A stretch of 11,553 nt of DNA from Cyclobacteriaceae bacterium (GTDB lineage Bacteria; Bacteroidota; Bacteroidia; Cytophagales; Cyclobacteriaceae), in the NCBI GenBank assembly GCA_013414665.1, contig CP058703.1:3876476-3888028 (forward strand), in the 5' to 3' direction. Made by a program: the position numbers and the translations under genes. Below, one piece after another: positions 1-7,882 of the stretch. The first letter of the stretch is position 1. Every line of letters starts with the position of its first letter. The notes beneath the pieces are model-generated. The model did not search any database. It was not told the origin of the DNA and saw only the letters and a list, made by a program, of their open reading frames with translations.

Positions 1-1170
1 CGCCTGTCCATCCTGAGGTGACCATATCCAACTTGCCATCGTTATCAAAATCGATGGTTGACAAACCTGATCCATTCGTGCCGGAGAGACTGGTTGGAAA
101 GTTAATAGGGGCGGCAAACGAGGCAACACTTAAGTCACCACCTGCCGCCAGGTTCCGATAAACCTCAATACCCGTATTATCTTCCCGTGCAACAACCAAA
201 TCATTCCAGCCATCCCCATCCATGTCAGCCAGCGAGAGTCCGCCATAACCACCTGTTATGGTGATGTCGAATTTAGGTTCGAAAGAAGCGGGAATAATTC
301 TGCCACCATCATTGAAAGTTGGGTTGAAGGGTTCTGCTGAGAGTTTAGCCAGCCCGGTAGTCTTGTTAATTACTGTGAGTTGTCCGTACCGAGCTCCATT
401 GGGCACCGTTACCGTAAGAGAATTTGCGCTTGCATTTGTAATGTTTCCTTGCAGCCCGTTAAAGTACACCGCGTTGTTAGCGGGTGTAGGATCGAAATCA
501 CTTCCGTTGATCACAATACTTTCACCGGGTTTTCCAGATGTTGGAGTGAACGATGAAATGGTTGGAGCAGCAACTAAGGTTCGTTGGTTCAGCACCACAT
601 TATCAATGGCACCGGTAATTGCGGATACTCCTGAATTGTATTTGATGTTAATACGGAATGATCCCACACCTGATAGATACTGCAGGAGTTGTGCTTTGGT
701 GGCCAACGGTCCCCCGATACTCCCTACATGCCAGCCGGCTGTTTCATCGAGCCGGATGGCGTATGATGACCAGGCGGGGGCTTGGGCAGGAAAAGTTGGC
801 AAGTTTAAGACCAGGATAGAACCGGATGCTGTTCTGATGTGCACATCACCGGCAGACCCGTGCACGGTGGCCACGTGGTCCACCTGAAGATTGAAAGTTA
901 AATCCTGGCCATAACTGAAATAAGAAACATTGCCGCCAAACTTGGCGGGCGAGGTCCAGAAGTACGGTTGGCTGGTGCTTGTTTTAGTTGCAGAAACATA
1001 CCCGCCCGGTTGCCACCCGCAGAGAAATAATTAACGGTTTGGAGGTCATTCAAGTTGTTATCGGAGAGTGTCCATCCTTCGGCATCGGTATCAAACGTAC
1101 TGGTGATTTGGGCATGTGAAAACAGCGCCAAAAACATGTTCATTATGAGAAAGGTCAGGCAACGCAGCAT
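1..1170 (-). CDS. Secreted laminin-B-like / IPT / FG-GAP repeat protein (gene A), C-terminus off window, one frameshift
   Basis: The start ATG at 1170-1168 opens a Sec signal peptide (residues 1-21, beginning MLRC and ending SHAQ). Next comes ITSTFDTDAEGW and a domain to about residue 205 resembling laminin B (domain IV): an SPAKFGGN motif, W-S-S-Y, a GW turn, and an ending in IDNVVL. An IPT/TIG domain follows (about 210-285; TSGKPGESIVINGSDFDP), then FG-GAP/VCBS-type Asp-rich motifs (DMDGDGWNDLVVA, DFDNDGKLDMV) up to the left edge. The frame breaks at 1005-1009: with one extra G/C the reading passes from SAGGN into PGGYVSATKTS and stays open to base 1. Without it, translation stops at 898. 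The same domain order occurs in the gene at 4258-6821, so the missing C-terminus probably carries more FG-GAP units and a sorting domain. The role is probably a cell-surface or released T9SS cargo; ligand unknown. Domains are recognised by eye. Confidence 0.8.
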
Positions 1171-1295
1171 ATTAGGAGGGATTTGAAAACTAAAATAAGA
1201 ATTTCCGGGTATGTTTCCTTGCTACCTCCCCAGATTGTGTTACAGGAATTAATTACAATACAAAATTCGGAATTGAAACGTATGAATGCGTTTTA

Positions 1296-1382
1296 TTATC
1301 TCTTCAAGGAAATATATCCAGTTCTCATATTGCGGCCGCTCGCAATTTCAATTTTATAAAAGTAGGTACCCGAAGGCAACAC
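1296..1382 (-). pseudogene. Orphan remnant of a CHU_C (T9SS type B) sorting-domain C-terminus
   Basis: Read on the minus strand from 1382 to the TAA at 1298-1296, this stretch encodes the end of a CHU_C domain: VLPSGTYFYKIEIASGR, then a TGYISLKR ending. That matches the LPSGTYFYKI...TGYLSLKR ends of the other cargo proteins here. The frame has a stop five codons further upstream (1397-1395), and the preceding gene already has its own complete CHU_C end and stop at 1401-1399, only 17 bases away. No gene body is attached, so this is probably the residue of a deleted paralogue or of unequal recombination between CHU_C ends. It could also mark missing sequence in the assembly. Confidence 0.75.
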
Positions 1383-1398
1383 ATGAGTAAATAGTTAA

Positions 1399-3343
1399 CT
1401 ATCGTTTCAAGGAAAGAAATCCGGTTTTACTGCTGCTTGTGAATTTTAACTTATAATAATAAATGCCGGATGGCAGTTCCTTACCGCTGTTACTTATTCC
1501 TGTAAATACACGATCATTGTTATTGTAATTCGAAACTTCAAACACCACATCGCCCCATCGGTTGTAAATAGTAACGTGGTTGGATCCGAGCGATTCAATG
1601 TTTTCTATCCTGAAAAATTCATTTTTAGAATCATTGGTTGGAGAAACAGCATTATAAATCACCAGGTTAGCGATATTTTCTTCGATAATAAAATCAGTGA
1701 TGCTGGTTGCGGTAGCGCAATTTACAGAAACAGAAATCTGACCATCGGATGCACCAGGTGGCACCGTAGCAATAATGGTTGTGGAGGTGCTGCTGCTGAT
1801 GGAAGCAGCAGTTCCGTTAAAGAGCACGGTGTTATTGGATGGAACAGGATCAAAGTTGGTACCGGTTATCGTTACCGTGGTTCCGGTTGAACCTTCCGGA
1901 GGATCGAAAGAAACAATAGTTGGCACCGGAATGGCAGGGCCTTGCGCTAACTTCAAAATGTAAATATCGGTTGCGGTACTGGTTAGCTCCTGAACGCAGC
2001 CGCTGGGATCAAAGTCGGCAGCAAAAACTGGCCGGTAACATGTACGTTGTCGTTATTATCAATAGCTATCGCCATCCCTAACTCAGTGCTGGTACCCGCA
2101 TAGGTTATAGCCCATACGAAATTACCATCGGTGTCAAGCTTCACTACACAATCGCCATTCATCGCTTCCAGATTGAAAACACCGGTACCCGGATCAAAGT
2201 CAACAGTTCCATTAAATTTCCCGCCCGTGTACACGGCTCCTGCTGCATCAACGGCAACCGTAAAGTTTTCTCCATAGCCGGTTTCGCTTATGTTTTTAGC
2301 CCAGACGAAATCTCCGGTAGTATTAAGCTTAAGAATGTAGGCATCGGCATTTACGGCTGAGAGATTAAATGTTCCGGCTCCCGGATCAAAATCAACAGTT
2401 TCGTAAAACCGACCCGTAGAATAAACATTACCGCTTACATCCAATGCAAGTGCCTGGCCTTCGTCATTACCTGTGGAGCCCAGTTGCTTGGCCCAAACAA
2501 AGTTGCCATCGGTGTCTAATTTTGAAATAAAACTGTCGCTACTGCCTGCAGATGTCAAGTTGAACACTCCGGCTCCGGGATCGAAATCGACTGTACTGTT
2601 AAAACTTCCCATCGTGTAAACATCTCCGGATACATCCACTTTAATCGATCGGGCAACATCGTCACTTGTGCCTACTAAACTTTTTGCCCACACAAAGTCT
2701 CCTGCGGCATCCAGTTTTAAAATGAAGACATCGCCACTGGGATTTGCATCGGTAAGCGAGGCTACTCCGGGACCCGGATCAAAGTCAACGGTTCCGCTGA
2801 ACTCACCCATTACGTATACATTTTGCGAGTTGTCTACGGCAATTGCCCGTCCGTATTCATATTCGGGTCCGCTTGTACTTTTGGCCCAAATGAAATTGCC
2901 ATTGGTATCCAGCTTTAAAATATAGCAACCGGAGTTAGAGGAAAAAGGTTTGCAGTTCCCGGATCAAAATCTACCGTGCCATCAAAATACCCTGTTGAGT
3001 AAACGTTACCAGCGTTGTCCACAGCAATCCCGAATCCGCGTTCCCACTGAGTACCGTCAAGTTCAATTGCCCAGACAAAGTTTCCATCGGCATCGAGTTT
3101 GGAAATAAAAGAGCCAAGTCCTGTCGCTGTCAGATTAAAATTGCCTGCTCCGGGATCAAAGTCTGCATCCGTGCTGCGAAAGAATCCTGTTGTGTACACG
3201 TTGCCGGCATCGTCAACAGCCACAGAGCCACCCGCGTCCTGGTCTGAACCGCCCAGATTTTTAGCCCATTCGTACACAGCCGTCTCCTGCGCGGAAAGCG
3301 TCAGAACTGAAATAACAAAAATTGCAGAAAGTGTGGTTTTCAT
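1399..3343 (-). CDS. Secreted SBBP beta-propeller / IPT / CHU_C protein (gene D), T9SS cargo, two frameshifts
   Basis: The chosen start is the ATG at 3343-3341, because it opens a compact signal peptide (MKTTLSAIFVISVLTLSAQ); an in-frame ATG at 3358 would put five polar residues in front. The corrected protein is about 648 residues. It has seven SBBP-like units (about 20-460), each with AVD..GNVY.TG, a DFDPG motif and KLD..GNFVWAK. An IPT/TIG domain follows (about 474-550; FDPPEGSTGTTVTITG), then a CHU_C domain (about 560-648; VTIYNRWGDVVFEVSNYNN, ELPSGIYYYKL, ending SLKR). Two breaks interrupt it. At 2942-2946 a run of five A (T on the coding strand) needs one more base. At 2023-2027 the same holds, after which DFDPSGCVQELTS continues directly into the IPT part. 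The role is probably a surface-exposed propeller protein exported by T9SS; ligand unknown. Its upstream palindrome is shared with the PorP-like gene. Confidence 0.85.
2000..3290 (-). repeat. Seven-unit SBBP (DFDPG) repeat array in gene D
   Basis: Seven units of about 61-66 residues can be recognised by the coding of DFDP (ggatcaaa or a close variant on the plus strand) near 3145, 2958, 2776, 2578, 2385, 2191 and 2006, spaced by roughly 182-198 bases. Units are diverged at DNA level. Seven copies would suit one closed seven-bladed propeller; that is inference from copy number only. The last unit has DFDPSG in place of DFDPG. Confidence 0.75.
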
Positions 3344-3379
3344 AGTATCAAATGTCATTAAGATTTAGGATACTGAAAA

Positions 3380-3395
3380 TCACATGATGATGTGA
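3380..3395. promoter_or_regulatory. 16-bp inverted repeat TCACAT-N4-ATGTGA upstream of gene D
   Basis: A perfect 6+6 palindrome with a 4-base spacer lies between the gene C stop (3397) and the gene D start, its near edge 37 bases from the ATG at 3343. The same palindrome occurs 36 bases ahead of the PorP-like gene at 7762-7777. Equal placement favours an operator or a leader hairpin over a terminator: the stem is short and AT-rich, and only a TTTT follows it on the transcribed strand. A weak terminator for gene C remains possible. Confidence 0.45.
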
Positions 3396-3396
3396 G

Positions 3397-4257
3397 TTAG
3401 CGCTTGAGGCTCAGATACCCGGTTTGGGTTTTTCGTCCGCTGAAGAATTTTATTTTATAAAAATAGGTGCCGGAAGGGCAAGTCTTTACCGCTATCACTT
3501 ACACCTCTGAAGGCACGATCATCGTTGTTATAATTCGAAACTTCAAACACTACATCGCCCCAGCGGTTGTAAATGGTAACCTGGTTTTCTTCTGTATCGG
3601 GCAATGCATCAATATTCTGAATCAAAAAGAGCGCGTTCAACTCATCACCGTTTGACGATACTGCATTGAATACAATTAACGCTCCCGGATTGTTTGGTGT
3701 TTCGGAACTGCCTAATTTGAGAAGGAAGGCATCAGAATTAAGGGTAGCGTTTCCTGTATACGTTACATTAAACTCTTCATCGGGGTCAGGATCAAAATCT
3801 GCTGTCTCCAAAAATGAGCCGGCTAAATAAATATTATCGGATGCATCGACCGTAACCGATCTGCCTTGATCCAGACTACTACCGCCCATGCTGGCCGCAG
3901 TTACAAAGTTCCCGGCTGCGTCAAGCTTGCTTAAAAATATCATACGAGGCAGAAGTTAGTGTTGACGTTCCAGATCCCGGATCAAAATCTGTTGTATCTT
4001 CAAAAACCTGTGGTGTAGACATTTCCAGCGTTATCCGTTTTTAACGATTTTCCATTCTCATTGCCATCGCCTCCCATGCTTTTAGCCCAAACAAAATTAC
4101 CAGCAGTCGTTAACTTCAACACAAAGATGTCTTCACCGTTCACATGAGGCAGTCCGGCAACGCCAGAGCCTGGATCAAAATCCGCTACCGATCCGGTGTA
4201 GTATCCTGTTGTGAATACATTGCCCGAGGCATCCACATCAATACCAAGCCGGTCCAT
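3397..4257 (-). pseudogene. 5'-truncated SBBP-repeat / CHU_C protein (gene C), three frameshifts
   Basis: This stretch encodes only the C-terminal part of an SBBP-type T9SS cargo. It has three repeat units (DFDPGSG near 4172, DFDPGSG near 3981, DFDPDPD near 3789), a linker, and a CHU_C domain with VTIYNRWGDVVFEVSNYNN, TYFYKI and a C-terminal TGYLSLKR, TAA at 3399-3397. There is no signal peptide: the first recognisable residues (RLGIDVDASGN) follow directly on FG-GAP sequence of gene B. Three frame breaks are visible. A5 at 4002-4006 and A5 at 3933-3937 would each need two more bases to restore TTGFFED and YDIFLSKLD. GGG at 3476-3478 has one base too many compared with the paralogues' LPSG coding. 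By analogy with gene D, about four N-terminal units and the signal peptide are missing. It may be expressed as a fusion with gene B, or be an assembly chimera. Confidence 0.75.
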
Positions 4258-4280
4258 TCACCGACATTACATCAAAGTAT
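4240..4280 (-). other. Junction between FG-GAP (gene B) and SBBP (gene C) coding sequence
   Basis: Gene B reads EDLDNDGYFDVMSVNG into this interval, then hits TGA at 4240-4238. From about 4257, in the +1 frame and directly after a TGA in that frame, SBBP sequence (LGIDVDASGNVFTTG) begins. Neither half shows its proper end or start: B lacks a sorting domain and C lacks a signal peptide. The exact breakpoint cannot be fixed because the flanking families are not alignable to each other. It is either a deletion joining two adjacent genes or an assembly mis-join. Confidence 0.6.
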
Positions 4281-6821
4281 CCATCGTTATCCAAATCCTC
4301 CAGGCGTGGGTTTGTGCCGCTCCCTAAGGTATCATCGGCAACTAGTGAAGTAGTACTGATCGATCCGGTAGCGTGCGAATTGCGGAAAGCATAAATATTT
4401 CCGGCTGTACCTTCGGCAATGATATCCGGCTTGCCGTCATGATTAAGATCTCCGATATCCAGATCATAATTGGCGCCTGTCAATGTAAACGTAACCGGAG
4501 GAGCAAAGTGGGTGTTGTCGAAGTCTACTCCGGGCCCGAACGTAGTTTGAAAAGGTACGCGATAGCGTGAAGTCAATCCATCTTTCGTAACACTTACGGG
4601 CGCATAATTAGCACCCGCGGGAACTTCGGCTGTTATCAGATTTGCAGATGACGTGAGCACCGTGGCTTCAACACCTCCAAACCAAACTTTATTTTCGGAA
4701 GAAACTGTTGAAAAATTATTTCCGGTAATATTCACTGTACTTCCAACCGCACCTTTTAATGGAGATATGGTATTGACAGCAATGACCGGAGCATGTACAT
4801 TTTTGTTTTCGAAAATGGAAATTCTGATTGTGTTGTTGGTTGTAGCTACTATGAGTTCGGGCTTGTTATCACCGTTAAGATCAGCGGCAACAGGTGATGT
4901 AGGATACGTACCTCCGGCATAACCCTGAAGCAGATAGGCAGGCACAAAAGAAGTAACGTCAAAGGCTCCTCCGGAGAATGTATTTTCATACACCCCAAAA
5001 TCACCATCTTCTGAAGCAGTGATATCGGGTTTTCCATCGCCATTGATATCGGCAATGGAAAAACCTCCATAGTTATTAAGGTCACCGGCAAATGTAACTT
5101 CCGTGGTGAAGTCGGTCAGCGCCAGTGGTCCACCGGTGTTTGTATTCAGTCGTGTGTAGATGGTCACACCAGTGTTCTTCCAGATCAAATCATTTTTTCC
5201 GTCCAGGTTAAGATCAATGGCCTGTAATGAGGTAATGTATTGTCCTGAAGTGATCATGCCAAGATTCGTCAATGAGATAGAGCCTGGTGTTGAATTGTTT
5301 TTGAAGATGGAATACCGATCACCATGCGCTACCATCATTTCGTTTTTGCCATCACCATCGAGATCACCAACAGAGGCTCCTCTAAATCCTCCGTTTGATG
5401 CGTTGATGAAGTAGCCCACGGCACTGCCAAATTCAATATTACCGGGTGTGCTGATATTTTGTGTAATCCAGAAAGAAGCTCCGGTAGAATAGGAGCCTTC
5501 ACCACCAACTAATTCCGGTCTGCCATCTCCATCCAGGTCTGAGATCAGACTCGGTGAAGAGTCATCGGTGAGGCCTGCCCACGTCTCCGGTGCTTCGAAA
5601 GCGATGTTGCCCGGTGTGCTGATGTTTCGATAGGTAATAAAGTATGCGCCACCAAACGTTACCAACACATTGGACGTGATGAGATCAAGCTTACCATCAC
5701 CATCGAGATCGACAAACTGTAAACCGGTAGTATTGGTACCAGTGCCCGGTATTGTTACTGTAGTAACCGGAGCGAAAGATGCTGCTGTAATTTCTCCGCC
5801 ATTGCCAAGGTTCGGATAAATGCTGATGGTCTTGTAGGCTGTGCTGCTGGCGACAATAACATCGCTCCAGCCATTACCGTCAATATCGTTAACGCTGAAC
5901 CCTTCAACATCGGTAGTGGGTGTAATTCTACTCTTGGTTTGAAGGAATCACGAATAATTCTTCCTCCACCATCGAACAATGGATTGAAGGGTTGACTTGA
6001 TGTGGTGGTGAGCCCGCTTGTTGTATTGGTAATGGCAATTTTTCCGTACTGAGCCCAACCGGAATTGTAACGGTTAATTGTGTGGCCGATGCGCTGGTGA
6101 CCGTTGCGGCCACAGCACCAAACCGAACAATGTTGTTCGAGGCTGTAGCATCAAAACCTGTTCCGTTAATCGTGATCGTTTGTCCGGGTTTTCCGGATGT
6201 TGAAGAGACTGAACTGACTGCGGGTGCAGAAGAAATCGCGCGTTCTTCCAACACTACATTGTCCAATCCGGAAAGGTATGACGCATTGGCTGCATAGGTT
6301 CCGTTGATCTCAATAGCCGTTACATTCGATAGTATGGATTTTACCTGAGCACGGGTGGCAAGGGGTCCACCGTATCCCCATTGCCAGCCACCCGTTTCAT
6401 TCAAGGGAATAGAATAGGACGACCATGCGGGCGCAACGGCAGGTTTTGATGATAAGGTGAGTACAATAAGATTATTACCATTTTTTATCCGGATGTCACC
6501 ACGCGTGGAGGAATTTGTTCCGGCAATTGACTGCTGCAAATCCAGTTTCAAATTCAAGTCGAGACATTGAGCGACTTTTGTCCCGAGGTATTTTGCCGGA
6601 GCAACCCAATACTGAATAGCTGACGTATTGATCTGACTGGCATAGGTAACGGATACATACCCCGTTGGATTTCCTCCGGAAGTGCTATGGGTTACTGTAC
6701 TAAATGTTGCAGACGGTCCGTGATAGAATGTCCACCCATCCGCATCGGTATCAAACGTGCTGGTGATTTGTGCCAGCGCAGTAAAGGGCGAAAGAAACAA
6801 TAGGATCAGGAGGAGTTTCAT
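4258..6821 (-). CDS. Secreted laminin-B-like / IPT / FG-GAP / IPT repeat protein (gene B), C-terminus lost, two frameshifts
   Basis: The ATG at 6821-6819 lies two bases after the stop of the PorP-like gene, suggesting co-transcription and coupling. The corrected reading gives about 855 codons. It has a signal peptide (1-18, MKLLLILLFLSPFTALAQ), ITSTFDTDADGW, and a laminin-B-like domain to about 195 (VAPAKYLG, WSSYSIPL, GGW, LDNVVLEE). Next are IPT/TIG 1 (about 200-275), FG-GAP/VCBS motifs (for example DLDGDGKLDLI, DLDGDGRPELV, DLDGDGKNEMMV, DINGDGKPDI; many with NISTPGNI linkers), IPT/TIG 2 (about 677-750), then two more FG-GAP motifs. Breaks: GGG/CCC at 6054-6056 lacks one base (restores WAQYGKIAITN), and TT at 5926-5927 lacks one (restores TPTTDVEGFSVND, before a DIDGNGWSDVIVAS motif). 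The expected CHU_C end is missing because the sequence switches to gene C near 4258. The role is probably a Ca-binding surface adhesin-type cargo; ligand unknown. Confidence 0.8.
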
Positions 6822-6823
6822 AG

Positions 6824-7726
6824 TTAAAAATTGCTTAAGGACCGATTGTGAAAGCTGAAAGTAGATAGCTGGATACCGAGTACAATTTCATGCGTGGTAA
6901 AATTGGTGCCTACCGATTTACCGGTTGGCACTTCAAACACATACCCGAAACGGTACTGTTCTTTTAATAAAGTTTGAAGCAGCAATCCGTACGTATTAAA
7001 GTTACGTGTGAAAATTCCGGCCGTATGAATAGCATTGAAGTTAACATTGCATGCCACATCTATTGATGCAGGTGCTCCTTTTACTGCTCTTAGCAGAACA
7101 GCAGGCTTTAACCGAACATGCTCATTCAGGTAATGGATGTAAGCTCCCATCAGGTACAGGTGTTGGTTATACAGCTCAAATTCCTGGCCTCCGCTTTTGA
7201 ATGTAGTGGGGAGCAAGCGCGGAACGGAAAAACTTACGAAATATTTTTCGCTTGCCAGGGCAATACCGGTACCCACGTTTACCCGTGTGCCCCGCTCTCC
7301 ATTCAAAAACAAATCATCTGTTTTGTCAAATGGATTAACGCCAGTCATCGAACTGTTAAAATTCTGAACTCCGGCCTGCATGCCAAAACTAACGGTTTTG
7401 TTTTCCAACTGAAGTTTATAGGCAAATGCGGTATTAATTTCGGTGGTGTTCATACTCCCGATGCGATCGTTGATTACCAACAAGCCTAATCCAACTTTAT
7501 TCTGCACCAACGATGAATGCAAGCTGGCGTTTATTGTTTGTGGTTGCCCTTCCAGGCCCATCCACTGGGTACGATACCCAACCGAACCATTGAAGCGGTT
7601 GTTAAGCCCGGCATAAGCAGGATTAACCAACAACGGATTAAACAGGTACTGCGCGTAAATAGGGTCTTGTTGTGCAAACGAAAGGGTAGCAAGTAGCAAA
7701 CAGGCGAGGGTGGTTATGGTTTTCAT
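6824..7726 (-). CDS. PorP/SprF-family type IX secretion outer-membrane protein
   Basis: A 300-residue protein, normal length for the family, with a signal peptide (about 1-18, ending LSFAQ) and the family's N-terminal signature QDPIYAQYLFNPLLVNPAYAG followed by a YRTQWMGLEGQP block. The rest is alternating hydrophobic/polar strands typical of an outer-membrane beta-barrel, ending in F. PorP/SprF proteins work with T9SS in export or surface attachment of CHU_C-bearing (type B) cargo, as SprF does for SprB in Flavobacterium. The gene sits between two such cargo genes and only two bases ahead of gene B, so gene B is the most likely partner; that pairing is inference. Unlike the cargo genes its frame is intact. 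The leader holds a TAAGTTTG box and a 16-bp palindrome. A housekeeping PorP is less likely, because the gene lies in a cargo cluster. Confidence 0.93.
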   Translation of the reverse strand: MKTITTLACLLLATLSFAQQDPIYAQYLFNPLLVNPAYAGLNNRFNGSVGYRTQWMGLEGQPQTINASLHSSLVQNKVGLGLLVINDRIGSMNTTEINTAFAYKLQLENKTVSFGMQAGVQNFNSSMTGVNPFDKTDDLFLNGERGTRVNVGTGIALASEKYFVSFSVPRLLPTTFKSGGQEFELYNQHLYLMGAYIHYLNEHVRLKPAVLLRAVKGAPASIDVACNVNFNAIHTAGIFTRNFNTYGLLLQTLLKEQYRFGYVFEVPTGKSVGTNFTTHEIVLGIQLSTFSFHNRSLSNF

Positions 7727-7761
7727 AAACCAAATCTCGCCAACCGATCGACTTCAGGGTA

Positions 7762-7777
7762 TCACATAAAGATGTGA
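7762..7777. promoter_or_regulatory. 16-bp inverted repeat TCACAT-N4-ATGTGA upstream of the PorP-like gene
   Basis: A perfect 6+6 palindrome with a 4-base spacer, its near edge 36 bases from the ATG at 7726. On the coding strand it reads CTCACATC-TTT-ATGTGAT; the copy ahead of gene D reads CTCACATC-ATC-ATGTGAT, so 15 of 18 positions are shared. It lies within the presumed leader, downstream of the -7 box at 7837-7844. That position fits a repressor-type operator or an RNA hairpin. No factor can be named from the sequence. Confidence 0.45.
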
Positions 7778-7836
7778 GATGATTTGTGCTTACAATGGGT
7801 GTCCACTAGGAGACTACCGCTCATGGCCTGGCGAAT

Positions 7837-7844
7837 CAAACTTA
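7837..7844 (-). promoter_or_regulatory. Bacteroidota-type -7 box (TAAGTTTG) ahead of the PorP-like gene
   Basis: The minus strand reads TAAGTTTG, an exact match to the TAnnTTTG -7 consensus of Bacteroidota housekeeping promoters. Transcription would begin near 7830, leaving a leader of about 100 bases that contains the palindrome at 7762-7777. No good TTTG -33 element is found 19-21 bases further upstream, so the call is tentative. It would drive the PorP-like gene and gene B together. Confidence 0.4.
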
Positions 7845-7882
7845 CTAATTGGCTCTTGTCATTGTATTACGAATGTGATGCG

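Noticed and set aside
835..848. 14-bp palindrome TGATGTGCACATCA
   Set aside because: It lies inside coding sequence for GDVHIR in gene A and has no spacer or second copy; chance is likely.
258..887. Plus-strand open frame of 209 codons
   Set aside because: It is antisense to the well-supported laminin-B-like and IPT domains of gene A, shows no family features and has no homologous counterpart in the paralogues.
1174..1180. Plus-strand AGGAGGG resembling a Shine-Dalgarno sequence
   Set aside because: No plus-strand start codon or gene follows, and Bacteroidota make little use of such sites.
1391..1402. 12-bp palindrome ATAGTTAACTAT over the gene D stop
   Set aside because: It has no loop for a terminator hairpin, is AT-rich, and occurs once.
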